Notes under the pieces: generated by a model
Told to the model about the DNA's origin: nothing
Database searches by the model: none
Seen by the model: the letters and a program-made list of their open reading frames with translations, nothing else
Assembly (NCBI GenBank): GCA_001567275.1
Contig: LNBX01000024.1
Span: 62,001 to 126,000, forward strand
DNA from: Bacteroidetes bacterium OLB10
GTDB lineage: Bacteria; Bacteroidota; Bacteroidia; AKYH767-A; OLB10
Direction: 5' to 3'
Length of the DNA stretch: 64,000 nt
Shown: piece after piece, positions 16,592 to 26,490 of the stretch
Layout of the letters: every line of letters begins with the position of its first letter
Position numbering within the stretch: the first letter of the stretch is position 1
Program-made: the position numbers and the translations under genes

Positions 16592-17518
16592 TCAGATACC
16601 TACAGGATGCCAGGTAGTTTTTACCTCCTGCAACCCCATGATGCGATAAGGACTTTCTTCTTTAATATCTTTTACGGCAATCACTCTTTTCACATTGAGA
16701 GCTGCGTTGGTTTGAATGGTTTTCAACTCATCTGCATTGTTGCCGCAATACATCATTGCATTCACATCCATGTGTGATGAGAAATGGGTGTGAAGTTCCT
16801 TGCTGTAGCCCGTCAGAATATTTACCACACCTCCCGGAACATCACTTGCATTGAGCACTTCAGCAAAATCTATTGCCGTAAGCGGATATTTTTCAGCAGC
16901 AAGAACAATGATGGAATTGCCACCGGCAATGGCAGGAGCAATGGTGGTTATTAAACTTAACAATCCGCTTTGCTGATTTGCAATAGCAGCAACTACTCCC
17001 ATTGGTTCAGGAAACGAAAAGTTGAAATAAGAAGACTCTACCGGATTGACAGATGAGAACACCTGTTGGTATTTATCGCACCAGCCTGCATAATACACCA
17101 GCATATCTATGGATGCATACACTTCCTGCTCTGCTGCCTGATGTTCGTAGCCTTGCAGCATAAGTGTTTCTGCAAATTGTGCCTTTCGTGTTTCAAGTGT
17201 TTCGGCAATGCGATAAAGTATCTGACTTTTATTAAATGCGCTTTTTTTCTGCCATCCTTCCTGTGCCTTACGAGCTGCAACCACAGCGTCACGAAAATCT
17301 TTTCGCGAACCGCGACAGATGTTTGCAACTACTTTTCCGTCACGATTTGTAAGTTTGTAATAGCGTCCGCTTTCTGTTCGCGGAAACTGACCATTGATAT
17401 AAAGCTTATATGTTTTCAGAACAGGAATACGCTTATTGATAACGGTGCTGCCATTTACGCTGTGACCGTTTTCTGTATGCTTCTGAATTGTTTTTTTGAT
17501 TTTTTCTTTTACTTCCAT
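16592..17518 (-). CDS. Truncated aldehyde dehydrogenase-like protein without catalytic domain
   Basis: A 308-residue protein homologous to the N-terminal, NAD-binding half of aldehyde dehydrogenases: YKLYINGQFPRTESGRYY, then EPMGVVAAIANQQSGLL, then GGNSIIVLAAEKYPLTAIDFAE, then VVNILTGYSKEL. It stops before the segment that would hold the catalytic Cys (no QxCxA-type motif) and ends HPVGI. It is encoded 28 bases after a normal ALDH on the same strand. The two-gene layout, active ALDH plus degenerate ALDH, resembles ALDH16, where both are fused and the second domain has lost its Cys. A regulatory or dimer-partner role is inferred. It could instead be a decaying duplicate, but the frame is clean. 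Confidence 0.75.
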   Translation of the reverse strand: MEVKEKIKKTIQKHTENGHSVNGSTVINKRIPVLKTYKLYINGQFPRTESGRYYKLTNRDGKVVANICRGSRKDFRDAVVAARKAQEGWQKKSAFNKSQILYRIAETLETRKAQFAETLMLQGYEHQAAEQEVYASIDMLVYYAGWCDKYQQVFSSVNPVESSYFNFSFPEPMGVVAAIANQQSGLLSLITTIAPAIAGGNSIIVLAAEKYPLTAIDFAEVLNASDVPGGVVNILTGYSKELHTHFSSHMDVNAMMYCGNNADELKTIQTNAALNVKRVIAVKDIKEESPYRIMGLQEVKTTWHPVGI

Positions 17519-17546
17519 TGCTATTGTAGTTTAATAACCAGACTTA

Positions 17547-19021
17547 TTATTTCAGATAGGCACTTAATCCGTGCATTCCACCTTCGCGGCCTGAACCACT
17601 TTCTTTATAACCACCAAACGGTGAAGTAGGATCAAACTTGTTGAACGTGTTTGCCCAAAGTACTCCGGCTTTTATTTTTGATGTTACTTTAAAAACTTTA
17701 CTTCCTTTATCTGTCCACACTCCACCACTGAGTCCGTAAGGGGTGTTGTTGGCTTTTTCAATAGCTTCTTCCACTGTTCTGAAAGTTTGTATGGCAAGCA
17801 CAGGGCCGAAAATTTCTTCCTGTACTATTTTACTCGACTGCGCTACATTGGTAAATATGGTTGGCCTGAACCAGAATCCTTTCGATGGAAGTGAACAGGA
17901 TGACTGATAACATTCACCACCTTCGTTGATACCGATTTTTACCAGTGATTTTATTTTGTTCAGCTGATCACGTGAATTGATGGCACCAATGTCAGTGTTC
18001 TTGTCGAGAGGGTCGCCAACAATCAGTGTTTCCATACGGTCTTTCAGTTTTCGGAGCAATGTATTGGCAATACTTTCCTGCACAAACAATCTCGAACCTG
18101 CGCAACATACATGTCCCTGATTGAAAAATATACCATTCACAATTCCCTCTACAGCCTGATCAATAGCAGCATCTTCAAAAATAATATTGGCAGCTTTACC
18201 TCCTAATTCAAGAGTAAATTTCTTGGAAGTACCGGCTAATGCTTTTTGAATAATTTTACCTACATCTGTTGATCCGGTAAATGCAATTTTATCTATTCCT
18301 GCATGATTGACAATGGCTGCACCTGTTGCACCTGCACCTGTAACAATGTTTACAACTCCGGGAGGCAAATCGGCATCACGTATTATTTCTGCGAGTTTAA
18401 GTGCAGTAAGAGGTGTTGTTTCTGCTGGCTTCAGCACCACTGTATTTCCACAGGCAAGTGCCGGAGCAATTTTCCATGCTGCCATCAGCAGAGGAAAATT
18501 CCAGGGAATAATTTGCCCTGCTACACCCATTGGTTCAGCTTTCATCCCAGGTAATGCATAATCTAATTTATCAGCCCATCCTGCATAATAAAAAAAGTGT
18601 GCTGCTGCCAATGGCACATCAATATCTCTGCTTTCGCGAATGGGTTTTCCGCCATCCATGCTCTCGATAATAGCCAACTCGCGTGCACGCTCCTGCATAA
18701 GTCTTGCAATACGATAAATATATTTACCTCTTTCGCGTGCGGGCATCTTGCTCCAAACCTTGTTGTAAGCCTGACGTGCAGCACTTACTGCAGCATCCAC
18801 ATCTGCCTGACCGGCTTCTGCTACCGAAGCAATGCGGGTTTCTTTGGCAGGATTGATGGTGTCAAAATATTTTTTTGGATTGTGGAGAAGTGAATTTTCC
18901 ATTGATAAACAAATCGTATTTATCGGTAAGAATAATATGATCGGGCGATTCGGGAGCTGCTGAATATTGCCATTGCGTATCGAATTTCAGCTTTACATTT
19001 TTTTGTGCCTTGTTTAGCCAT
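17547..19021 (-). CDS. Aldehyde dehydrogenase (two apparent frameshifts near the N-terminus)
   Basis: NAD(P)-dependent oxidation of aldehydes to acids. A clean frame of 451 codons begins at 18902, but it lacks the conserved N-terminal strand, which is found upstream in another frame (PESPDHIILTDKYDLFINGK). Upstream again, a third frame supplies the start MAKQGTK at 19021. Two A7 runs on the coding strand (18870-18876 and 18998-19004) sit exactly at the junctions. Taking one A from each gives a single 490-residue protein of normal ALDH length. The active site is intact: LELGGKAANIIF and the nucleophile in QGHVCCAGSR. It is followed closely by the truncated ALDH-like gene. Confidence 0.88.
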
Positions 19022-19185
19022 TACTTCATAAATTAAAACTCAAAGATAGTAAATATCAAGGATGATATGTGATGGTTCAGGTGATAAATTAAAGGGATGA
19101 ACGAAGAAAAACGCAAACTAAGTCGGAAGTATATTTTTTGATTAATTTTAATGTTCTTTGTACGGCAAAATAATTACTTACAACA

Positions 19186-19536
19186 GTGAAGAAAATTTAT
19201 CATTTGGCAACCTGCACCACCAATCAGCGAATTTTACGTGAACTGAAACCGGGCAGTGATGTGATATTACAGGACATAAAAACCGAGCCAATCACAGCAA
19301 AGCAAATAGACGAAATGAAAAAACTTGCGGGCAGCTATGAAGCATTGTTCAGCAGGGTGGCTATGAAATACCGCTCCATGGGACTGAACCAAATGAAACT
19401 GGAAGAAAAAGATTACCGAAATTACATTCTGCAGGAATACACTTTTCTTAAAAGACCTGTTGTGATTGTTGACGATAAAATTTTTATTGGCAATGCAGCT
19501 AAAACAGTAGATGCTGCCAAAAAAGCTTTACACTGA
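19186..19536 (+). CDS. ArsC/Spx-family thioredoxin-fold protein
   Basis: A 116-residue protein of the ArsC/Spx superfamily: HLATCTTNQRILREL holds the single N-terminal Cys (residue 10) in place of a CxxC pair. DIKTEPITAKQIDEMKKLAG follows, then KRPVVIVDDKIFIGN near the C-terminus with the conserved Arg-Pro. Relatives either reduce arsenate with glutathione or act as RNA polymerase-binding regulators (Spx); with no ars genes nearby the role is open. The start is GTG 19186. The EamA transporter gene begins 24 bases later. Confidence 0.8.
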   Translation: MKKIYHLATCTTNQRILRELKPGSDVILQDIKTEPITAKQIDEMKKLAGSYEALFSRVAMKYRSMGLNQMKLEEKDYRNYILQEYTFLKRPVVIVDDKIFIGNAAKTVDAAKKALH

Positions 19537-19560
19537 TTCTGCAGTTAATTCTCAAAAACT

Positions 19561-20481
19561 TTGAAAGCTACTACCCGCGCACATCTGTCAGTTTTTGTGG
19601 TCAACCTGATTTATGCAGCCAATTTCAGTATAGCCAAGTTGGTTATGCCTGAATATGTTAAACCATTTGCATTTATTGTATTGCGCGTAGTTCCTGCAAC
19701 CATTTTATTTTTTATTATCTCGTGGATGCTGCCAACAGAAAGAGTTAGAAAAGAAGATAAGTATTTTATGGTTCTCGGTGCTTTATTTGGTGTTGCAGTC
19801 AATCAACTGCTTTTTTTCAAAGGGTTGTCGCTCACTTCACCCATTAATGGTGCACTGATAATGACTACTAACCCGGTGTTGGTACTGATGATGGCTGCCT
19901 TTTTTCTGAAAGAACATATTTCATGGAATAAAATTCTGGGAATTGCACTGGGCATTGCAGGAGCTTTTATTCTCATTTTGTTAGGAAGCAGTTTTCATAT
20001 CAAAGGAGGAAATACAGAGGGAGATATTTATGTTTTTCTGAACTCAGTGTCCTTTGCTTATTTCATTGTGATGGCCAAACCACTTATGTTGCGATATCAT
20101 CCGATAACTATCATGAAATGGATTTTCTTCTTCGGCAGTCTCATGGTTTTTCCATTTGGTTACCCCGAGTTAAAGCAGGTTGAGTGGTCAGCAATTCCTT
20201 TGAAAATTTGGTTGTGCATAGCTTTTGTTGTGTTTTTTGTAACGTTTATTGCATATCTGATGAATGTATTTGCACTGAAAGAACTGAGCCCGTCACAGGT
20301 AAGCATTTATATTTATCTGCAACCTGTTTTTGCAACCCTTATTTCTATGATGATTGGCGAAGGCAAACCGGGATGGCTGCATCTGATTTCTGCAGTGATG
20401 ATTTTTGTTGGTGTGTATTTGGTAAGCCGTCAGAAAATAGAAGGGGTGAACCGCAGAAAACAGAATGAACAGGTAGAATAA
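19561..20481 (+). CDS. EamA-family (DMT) transporter
   Basis: A 306-residue inner-membrane protein with ten predicted hydrophobic helices arranged as two EamA repeats of about 140 residues each (first: AHLSVFVVNLIYAANFSIAK to about residue 145; second beginning near VFLNSVSFAYFIVMAKPL). Family members export metabolites or amino acids. The only in-frame start that keeps helix 1 complete is the TTG at 19561, so a TTG start is assumed. The substrate cannot be deduced. It probably shares a transcript with the ArsC/Spx-like gene. Confidence 0.82.
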   Translation: MKATTRAHLSVFVVNLIYAANFSIAKLVMPEYVKPFAFIVLRVVPATILFFIISWMLPTERVRKEDKYFMVLGALFGVAVNQLLFFKGLSLTSPINGALIMTTNPVLVLMMAAFFLKEHISWNKILGIALGIAGAFILILLGSSFHIKGGNTEGDIYVFLNSVSFAYFIVMAKPLMLRYHPITIMKWIFFFGSLMVFPFGYPELKQVEWSAIPLKIWLCIAFVVFFVTFIAYLMNVFALKELSPSQVSIYIYLQPVFATLISMMIGEGKPGWLHLISAVMIFVGVYLVSRQKIEGVNRRKQNEQVE

Positions 20482-20560
20482 TTACTGTAAATCAAAATAC
20501 ATTGATGGTGAAATCTTCTGAAACAGTTGTAAAGCATATTTTTGTAAAAAATTCAGCATT

Positions 20561-21433
20561 ATGATACATTCCATGACCGGTTACGGAAAAACAACCGGTG
20601 AGTTTGGCGGAAAGACAATTTCGGTAGAAATAAAATCACTTAACAGTAAGTTTTTTGATTTGAATCTTCGTTTGCCACAGGCATACAAAGACAAAGAGAT
20701 GGAGTTGAGAACATTGCTGCAAAAAGAAGCCGAACGTGGAAAGATGGATGTTATCATCAACATTGAAACCAATCCTGCACAGCAAAGCAATTTGCTTAAC
20801 AAAGATTTGATAAAAGCATTGCTGAAAGATTTGAAGGAAATAAAAACAGAATTAAATCTTGCTGACGAAAATCTGTTGCAGATAATTATGCAACAACCTC
20901 AGGTAGTCAACGATGACGCTGCAGAAGCAAATGAGAAAGAGTGGGAATTAATTTCCAAACTGATTCAGGAGTCATTGGATAAATTTAAACAGTTCAGGCA
21001 ACGCGAAGGCAAGACGCTGCATGATGACATAGCACAACGTATAAATCTGATTCTGCAACTGCGTGAGAAACTGGCAGAGCATGAAACAGGTCGTATGCAG
21101 GGAGTAAGGTCACGATTGATGAATGCGCTGAAATCCTTTGAAGGAAATATTGATACAGACATGAACCGGTTTGAGCAGGAGTTAATTTATTATCTCGAAA
21201 AATTGGATATTACAGAGGAGAAAGTACGGCTGCTCACACACTGCAATTATTTTCTTACGATGCTCAATGATGCCAACAACAATGGGAAAAAACTTGGATT
21301 TATAATGCAGGAAATAGGACGTGAAATAAATACCATTGGCAGCAAAGCCAATGATGCAGGCATACAGCGAATTGTTGTTGAGATGAAAGATGAGGCAGAA
21401 AAAATAAAGGAGCAACTTTCAAATATTTTATGA
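20561..21433 (+). CDS. yicC: YicC family endoribonuclease
   Basis: A 290-residue protein of normal YicC length. It shows the conserved opening MIHSMTGYGKTTGEFGGKTISVEIKSLNSK (given here in part: MTGYGK and SLNSKFFD). The C-terminal DUF1732 domain ends REINTIGSKANDAGIQRIVVEMK, with the invariant KAND/E. YicC proteins were recently shown to cut RNA, and in many bacteria the gene neighbours gmk, as here. A -7-like box TATTTTTG lies at 20537-20544, without a good -33 element. The stop codon overlaps the gmk start (ATGA). Confidence 0.92.
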   Translation: MIHSMTGYGKTTGEFGGKTISVEIKSLNSKFFDLNLRLPQAYKDKEMELRTLLQKEAERGKMDVIINIETNPAQQSNLLNKDLIKALLKDLKEIKTELNLADENLLQIIMQQPQVVNDDAAEANEKEWELISKLIQESLDKFKQFRQREGKTLHDDIAQRINLILQLREKLAEHETGRMQGVRSRLMNALKSFEGNIDTDMNRFEQELIYYLEKLDITEEKVRLLTHCNYFLTMLNDANNNGKKLGFIMQEIGREINTIGSKANDAGIQRIVVEMKDEAEKIKEQLSNIL

Positions 21434-21996
21434 GAAAGCATTTTTTGTTTTGTGGACCAAGCGGCAGTGGCAAAACAAGCATTGTACACTATTTACTTTC
21501 ACAGTTTTCGTTTATGCGTTTTTCAGTATCAGCCACCACTCGTCCAAAACGACATAACGAAGAGGATGGAAAAGATTATTATTTTCTTTCTGTTGAAGAG
21601 TTTAAAAAGAAAATTGAAGAAGATGCTTTTATTGAATGGGAACAGGTTTACGAAGGCAGGTATTACGGAACCTTACGCTCAGAAATTAAGCGCATAGAAG
21701 ATATCAACTGTTCAGTAGTTTTTGATGTGGACGTGGAAGGAGGAATGAATATCAAAAAATGTTTTGGTGATAATCTGCTTTCTGTTTTTATCCGTCCGCC
21801 TTCAGTAGAAGATTTGCGTCTGAGGCTAATTGCACGCAGCACCGAAACACCTGAAAGCCTGCAGAAGCGATTGGAAAAATCTGTTTTTGAATTAGGTTAT
21901 GAAAAAAATTTCGACAATGTAATTATCAACTCTGATTTGGAGGAGTCGTGCAAGAAAGCGAAAATGCTGGTAGAAACTTTTTTACGGAAAGCCTGA
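21430..21996 (+). CDS. gmk: Guanylate kinase
   Basis: Phosphorylates GMP to GDP with ATP. The 188-residue protein has the P-loop GPSGSGKTS at residues 9-17, the GMP-binding SATTRPKRHNEEDGKDYYF block and the lid EWEQVYEGRYYGT, where the family usually has E-x-Y-G-x-x-Y-G-T. RSTETPESLQKRL near 140 supplies the conserved arginines. The length is slightly short but complete. It is translationally coupled to yicC through an ATGA overlap, the classic yicC-gmk arrangement. Confidence 0.95.
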   Translation: MRKHFLFCGPSGSGKTSIVHYLLSQFSFMRFSVSATTRPKRHNEEDGKDYYFLSVEEFKKKIEEDAFIEWEQVYEGRYYGTLRSEIKRIEDINCSVVFDVDVEGGMNIKKCFGDNLLSVFIRPPSVEDLRLRLIARSTETPESLQKRLEKSVFELGYEKNFDNVIINSDLEESCKKAKMLVETFLRKA

Positions 21997-22044
21997 AAAA
22001 TCTATGGAGAGTAATCTGCGGAAGTAGTTTTTTGAAGAATAACC

Positions 22045-22431
22045 CTACAACTTTTTTCTTTTGTTTGCAGCGTTTTCAATTTTATAAATCAGTGCCAGAT
22101 AATAACTGCGCCCATACCTGAAAAAAATCGGCATCAACACTATCAGCAACACGCTGTTGATGATGAGAAAGCGTACAGCAGCAAACCCCCAAAGCATATA
22201 AATCCAGATAAAATTAAAAACAGAGAGTGCAATAGTTAGTGCATAACTTACATACATGGCACCATAATAAAACCCCGGCTCAGGCATAAATGAAAGACCA
22301 CACTCCGGACAATGGTCGGGCATATCGGTTAATTTTTTAACGTTATAGGGATTTGTGCAGCTGAATAAATTTCCTTTTCCACATTTTGGACATTTTAAAA
22401 ATGCTGCTGCCTTAAACGGTGATACACTCAT
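22045..22431 (-). CDS. DUF983 family zinc-ribbon membrane protein
   Basis: A 128-residue protein with an N-terminal four-Cys ribbon (CPKCGKGNLF and CPECGLSF, about 25 residues apart) and two hydrophobic helices (MYVSYALTIALSVFNFIWIY and FLIINSVLLIVLMPIFFRYG, quoted in full length of 20 at most). That is the DUF983 pattern. The start at 22431 is preferred over 22464 because it forms an ATGA overlap with the stop of the pseudouridine synthase gene. The function is unknown; in other phyla relatives neighbour respiratory oxidase genes, but none are here. Confidence 0.83.
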   Translation of the reverse strand: MSVSPFKAAAFLKCPKCGKGNLFSCTNPYNVKKLTDMPDHCPECGLSFMPEPGFYYGAMYVSYALTIALSVFNFIWIYMLWGFAAVRFLIINSVLLIVLMPIFFRYGRSYYLALIYKIENAANKRKKL

Positions 22432-23147
22432 AATGATTCTAAATTTTGCATAAAATAATTCCACAGCGGGTCGTCTGGCGGAGGTGCTGTAAGGTTGACG
22501 GACTCCTGTTTAACAGGATGAATAAAATTAAGTTTTCGGGCGTGAAGATGAATGGAGCCATCGGAATTGCTGCGGTCAGCTCCATATTTCAGGTCGCCTT
22601 TTATCACACACCCAATAGCCGAAAGTTGTACTCTTATCTGATGATGTCTTCCCGTCATTGGGTTTACTTCCAGCAGGTGATAATGTTCAGACGATGCCAG
22701 CAGCTTGTACGATAATTCGCAGCGTGTGGCATCTTTGCGCGGTTGCAGTGAGGCAAAACTTTTGTTCTTGTTTTCGTTTTTGTTCAGATAGTGCACCAGC
22801 GTTTCTTCAGCATGCGGAGGTTTGTTTTTTACAACAGCCCAATAAGTTTTTTGCACCTTACGTTCACGGAACTGTTCATTCATTCGCTCAAGTGCTTTGC
22901 CTGTTTTGGCAAAAAGAACAATACCACTCACAGGGCGGTCGAGACGATGTATGGTACCGCAAAACACATTGCCGGGTTTCCGGTATTTCTCTTTAAGAAA
23001 TGCTTTGAGTAAATCACCGAGAGGAGTGTCACCGGTTTTATCACCCTGAGTAATCTGCCCGGGATGTTTGTTGACAGCTATCAGATGGTTGTCTTCAAAA
23101 ATAACCTGTGTAGCAATGTTGGTGTTTGACACAACCTTAGAAAGCAT
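22428..23147 (-). CDS. RluA-family pseudouridine synthase
   Basis: Converts uridine in RNA (rRNA or tRNA) to pseudouridine. The 239-residue protein contains only the catalytic domain, without an S4 RNA-binding domain. The catalytic Asp is D70 in GTIHRLDRPVSG. Other conserved blocks are DNHLIAVNKHPG, the Tyr-containing KTYWAVV and TGRHHQIRVQL. It resembles the short RluA/TruC-like group, and the site modified cannot be told. It is the first gene of a two-gene unit with DUF983, joined by a 4-base overlap. Confidence 0.9.
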   Translation of the reverse strand: MLSKVVSNTNIATQVIFEDNHLIAVNKHPGQITQGDKTGDTPLGDLLKAFLKEKYRKPGNVFCGTIHRLDRPVSGIVLFAKTGKALERMNEQFRERKVQKTYWAVVKNKPPHAEETLVHYLNKNENKNKSFASLQPRKDATRCELSYKLLASSEHYHLLEVNPMTGRHHQIRVQLSAIGCVIKGDLKYGADRSNSDGSIHLHARKLNFIHPVKQESVNLTAPPPDDPLWNYFMQNLESL

Positions 23148-23276
23148 AAAGCCAAAAATAGGAATAACAAAAGGTAATCACAATAATTAAAAATACAAGT
23201 TGTGCATTTGATGCAGAATAATGTTTCAGTTTATTGTTAATTTTTCTTTTAAAACTGAAATATTAATCTGAGATAA

Positions 23277-24092
23277 TTAATACTGCTCCTTTTCATTCGG
23301 GAAGTCGCGGTTTTTTACATCTGCAATATATCTTCCGGTAGCAGATTTAATTTCGTCATAAAGGTTGAGGTATCTTCTTAAAAACCGTGGATGAAACTCA
23401 TTGTTGATGCCAAGCATATCGTGCAATACCAGCACCTGTCCATCCACACCGTTGCCTGCACCTATTCCTATGATCGGAATTTTTACTTCCTGTGCTACTC
23501 TGGCAGCAAGTGTTGCCGGAATTTTTTCGAGTACGATGGCAAAGCATCCTGCCTGCTCTAATGTGTGAGCATCTTCAACTAATCGCTGCGCTTCTTCTTC
23601 TTCGCGGGCTCTCACCACATAGGTTCCGAATTTGTAAATGGATTGTGGTGTAAGTCCGAGATGTCCCATCACAGGAACTCCTGCTGTGAGAATGCGTTCG
23701 ATAGATTCTTTTACCTCGCGGCCTCCTTCCAGTTTCACGGCATGAGCACCCGATTCTTTCATGATGCGTATGGCCGACTGCAAAGCTTCTTTGCTGTTGC
23801 CCTGATACGATCCGAAAGGTAAATCAACAACTACCAATGCACGCTGCACGGCACGTACCACACTCGAAGCATGATATATCATCTGATCCAGAGTGATAGG
23901 CAATGTGGTTTCATGTCCTGCCATTACATTAGAAGCTGAGTCGCCCACCAACAACACATCTATTCCGGCATGGTCGAGAATACGAGCCAGACTGAAATCA
24001 TAAGCCGTGAGCATGGCAATTTTTTCACCATTGCGTTTCATCTCCTGCAAAACGTGGGTGGTTATTTTCTTTACTTCGCTGTGTACTGACAT
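23277..24092 (-). CDS. panB: 3-methyl-2-oxobutanoate hydroxymethyltransferase
   Basis: First committed enzyme of pantothenate and coenzyme A synthesis: transfers a hydroxymethyl group from 5,10-methylene-tetrahydrofolate to ketoisovalerate. The 271-residue TIM barrel has all family signatures: [37 protein letters not shown] with the metal-binding Asp, [19 protein letters not shown] and [15 protein letters not shown]. No other pan genes are adjacent. It lies 10 bases after the coiled-coil protein gene and is probably co-transcribed with it. Confidence 0.96.
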   Translation of the reverse strand: MSVHSEVKKITTHVLQEMKRNGEKIAMLTAYDFSLARILDHAGIDVLLVGDSASNVMAGHETTLPITLDQMIYHASSVVRAVQRALVVVDLPFGSYQGNSKEALQSAIRIMKESGAHAVKLEGGREVKESIERILTAGVPVMGHLGLTPQSIYKFGTYVVRAREEEEAQRLVEDAHTLEQAGCFAIVLEKIPATLAARVAQEVKIPIIGIGAGNGVDGQVLVLHDMLGINNEFHPRFLRRYLNLYDEIKSATGRYIADVKNRDFPNEKEQY

Positions 24093-24102
24093 ACGTTTGA
24101 TT

Positions 24103-25269
24103 TTAATTTTCCTTAGGCAGCGTAAATTCTGTGTTCGGTTTTTGCTCTTTTGGTTCTTTCTTTTCCTCTACAGTTGTTGGTTTGGAGTTTCTGGCTTTTG
24201 CCAATTCTGCTTTCAGTGTTTTTAACGAATCACTCAGTTGTTGGTTTTTTTCTTTCTCTGCCTTTACTGATTTACTTAACGTTATAATCAGGTCAGAGTT
24301 TTCGTTGCCGGCAACTAAATTTTTATACTTGAGAAGACCTTCGTTCACCTTCATCAGCGAGTCGAATGATGCATCCTTTTTAGCCAGTTTTTTCTGCAAA
24401 TCGAGAATGGTTCTGTCTTTAAGTTTACGCTCATTCTCATCTTCTTTATCAGCAGTTTTTTTGTTTTCAAGATTACGTTTCAGGTCTTCATTCTCTGCCT
24501 GCAGTTTGTTGATTTGTGTTTTCAGTTTGATGATGGATTCGGCAAGTTCGATGATATCGGGAGTACCAGAAGTTGTTGAACCATCCTGTGCTTTTGTAAT
24601 TTCATTCGCCTGCACTGAAGAAAACAAATAAAAATAATCTGTTTTGGCGCGTGTTGCCGGACCTACAATAAATCCAAAACGACCTGTTTTGTAAGCAATT
24701 TCAGTAAATGACAGAAGTAAATTATTGTTGACGTAAATATCGTAGTTGCGGTTGGAAGTACGAATGTCAATTACATTGTAGGTATTCAGTCCGTTGAGTG
24801 AATTGCTCTTTGTCCATCCTCCATTCTTTGCATCACCGGTCATAAACTTATAACTGCCTGACACAATTTGCCTCAGCCGAAATTGCTTCTCTGCATTTAT
24901 TTCGAAAATAAAACCACCGTTGCCATCATTCTGAGCCATGAATATGACACCGATAGAGCCATTTTGGTCAGCAGTTTTTTCAATCTTAACGGCAGTAACT
25001 AATTTAAAAGCCTGCTCATTATAATCGTAATTAGCAATAAGAGCAAAAGGTTTTTCAGGAGCTTTGCGGTTCAGAATATATTCGCCTTCCTGCACCAGAA
25101 ACAGGTTTTCATTGTTGGATAAAAATGTCCATCTGTCGCTGGCTGTATCAAAATTTTCACTCAGATCCAACCGGTCAAATTTCTCATTTACAAGCTGACC
25201 ACGGGATGGCATTGCAGCTGTGAGCAGCCACCCTGTTATGAAAACGGATAAAAATTTCAGTTTATGCAT
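24103..25269 (-). CDS. Secreted LamG-like/coiled-coil protein
   Basis: A 388-residue exported protein. The start at 25269 is chosen because it opens a signal peptide ([18 protein letters not shown]). Residues about 30-200 form a beta-rich domain with a jelly-roll/LamG-like pattern ([65 protein letters not shown]). From about 220 to 360 the sequence is a heptad-rich coiled coil ([20 protein letters not shown]). The tail is charged and ends [10 protein letters not shown]. There is no T9SS sorting domain. It could be a periplasmic scaffold; I do not recognise a characterised relative. Confidence 0.6.
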   Translation of the reverse strand: MHKLKFLSVFITGWLLTAAMPSRGQLVNEKFDRLDLSENFDTASDRWTFLSNNENLFLVQEGEYILNRKAPEKPFALIANYDYNEQAFKLVTAVKIEKTADQNGSIGVIFMAQNDGNGGFIFEINAEKQFRLRQIVSGSYKFMTGDAKNGGWTKSNSLNGLNTYNVIDIRTSNRNYDIYVNNNLLLSFTEIAYKTGRFGFIVGPATRAKTDYFYLFSSVQANEITKAQDGSTTSGTPDIIELAESIIKLKTQINKLQAENEDLKRNLENKKTADKEDENERKLKDRTILDLQKKLAKKDASFDSLMKVNEGLLKYKNLVAGNENSDLIITLSKSVKAEKEKNQQLSDSLKTLKAELAKARNSKPTTVEEKKEPKEQKPNTEFTLPKEN

Positions 25270-25357
25270 CGGGCTAAACACCTAAAAATTGTTAAATATT
25301 TGAGTGCTGAAAATTACATATTTTTTTTTATCGGCCTTCATACTCTACTTTTGACGC

Positions 25358-26347
25358 ATGAATAAGTTATTAATATCTTTTTGTGTACTGATATTGGCAT
25401 TTTCGTCCTGCAAAACGGATGTGGATCTGATAGCGCCTTATGAGGAAATAATGGTGGTTTACGGAGTGTTGAATCCTGCCGATTCAGTTCAATATATCCG
25501 AATCAACAAAGCATTTCTGGGCGAAGGAAATGCATATCAGTTTGCACAGGTGCCCGATTCTTTTCAGTATGGCGATATCCTTGATGTGAAACTGGAGCGT
25601 TATAAGAATAACAACATGATAGGCACTATCAATCTGGAACGTTTTGAAGGTTCTGCTTTGGATACAGGCATTTTTGCATCATCACCCAATTATTTATACC
25701 GCACTTATGGCAGCGATTCCATCTATCAGGACAGCCAATATAAGTTGGTAGTTTATAATCGTGAAACCGGAAAAACCACTACTGCACAAACTATTATTGT
25801 AAATAAAGTGAGTGCTATTGCCACACCAACCAATTTTCAGACTGCAGTAGAACTTGCTGATGCAGCCAATCCTTTTCAGACCAAATTTACAAGAGGTAAC
25901 AATGCCAGCTATTACGACCTGAATATGCGTTTCAGCTATTATGAAAAAGAGATTGCCAATCCTACCAATGTGCAGATAAAATCAGTTGAGTTTAAGATTG
26001 GAGGAGTAGAGTATAAAAATTCCACTTCGCTGGAAATTGCAGTTCCTTATACTACCATTTACTCTGCCATCAGACGATATATTCAGCCTGACCCGACAGT
26101 GGAACGAATTGCACGCTCGGTAGATTTCTTCTGGGTGGGCGGTGCCGAAGAACTTTACACTTATTATCAGGTGAATCGTCCGCCAACAGGTATCAACCAG
26201 AATATTCCCCAATACACCAATGTTGAAGGTGGAATAGGCATTTTCAGTAGTATTTTCAGAGATGGCATGTACAATAAGTTGTTGAGTAACCGCTCTAACG
26301 ATTCGCTTATTAACGGCCAGATTACCCGCGACCTGGGCTTCAAGTAA
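25358..26347 (+). CDS. Conserved Bacteroidota lipoprotein of unknown function
   Basis: A 329-residue lipoprotein. The signal peptide ends in a lipobox (LILAFSSC, Cys at 18), then a TDVDLIAPYEEIMVVYGVLN segment leads into a beta-rich body. The opening resembles DUF4249-type proteins, which often accompany TonB-dependent receptors, but no receptor gene is near and I do not assign the family firmly. A -7-like box TACTTTTG at 25346-25353 lies only 4 bases before the ATG, so transcription may begin at or very near the start codon. The next gene is dnaK, 143 bases away. Confidence 0.6.
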   Translation: MNKLLISFCVLILAFSSCKTDVDLIAPYEEIMVVYGVLNPADSVQYIRINKAFLGEGNAYQFAQVPDSFQYGDILDVKLERYKNNNMIGTINLERFEGSALDTGIFASSPNYLYRTYGSDSIYQDSQYKLVVYNRETGKTTTAQTIIVNKVSAIATPTNFQTAVELADAANPFQTKFTRGNNASYYDLNMRFSYYEKEIANPTNVQIKSVEFKIGGVEYKNSTSLEIAVPYTTIYSAIRRYIQPDPTVERIARSVDFFWVGGAEELYTYYQVNRPPTGINQNIPQYTNVEGGIGIFSSIFRDGMYNKLLSNRSNDSLINGQITRDLGFK

Positions 26348-26427
26348 AAGTGTCTTTTTGTCAGTATTTTTTCTGACGGCATTCCATCAGCATGCCGTTT
26401 AGGGTGCATATTGGCATGATATGACGG

Positions 26428-26444
26428 TTGGCACAACCATTGAC
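26428..26444 (+). promoter_or_regulatory. Possible -24/-12 (sigma-54-like) element before dnaK
   Basis: TTGGCACAACCATTGAC matches nine of the ten defined positions of TGGCAC-N5-TTGC; the -12 C is A. It is 46 bases before the dnaK ATG. The mismatch is at a position normally conserved, so this is only a candidate. Confidence 0.3.
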
Positions 26445-26490
26445 ACAGTGAGGGTGTAAAATAAAAACCTTCAAAAAAAGTATAGATAAA

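Noticed and set aside
26411..26425. Second -24/-12 element (TTGGCATGATATGAC)
   Set aside because: The second half does not match the -12 consensus.
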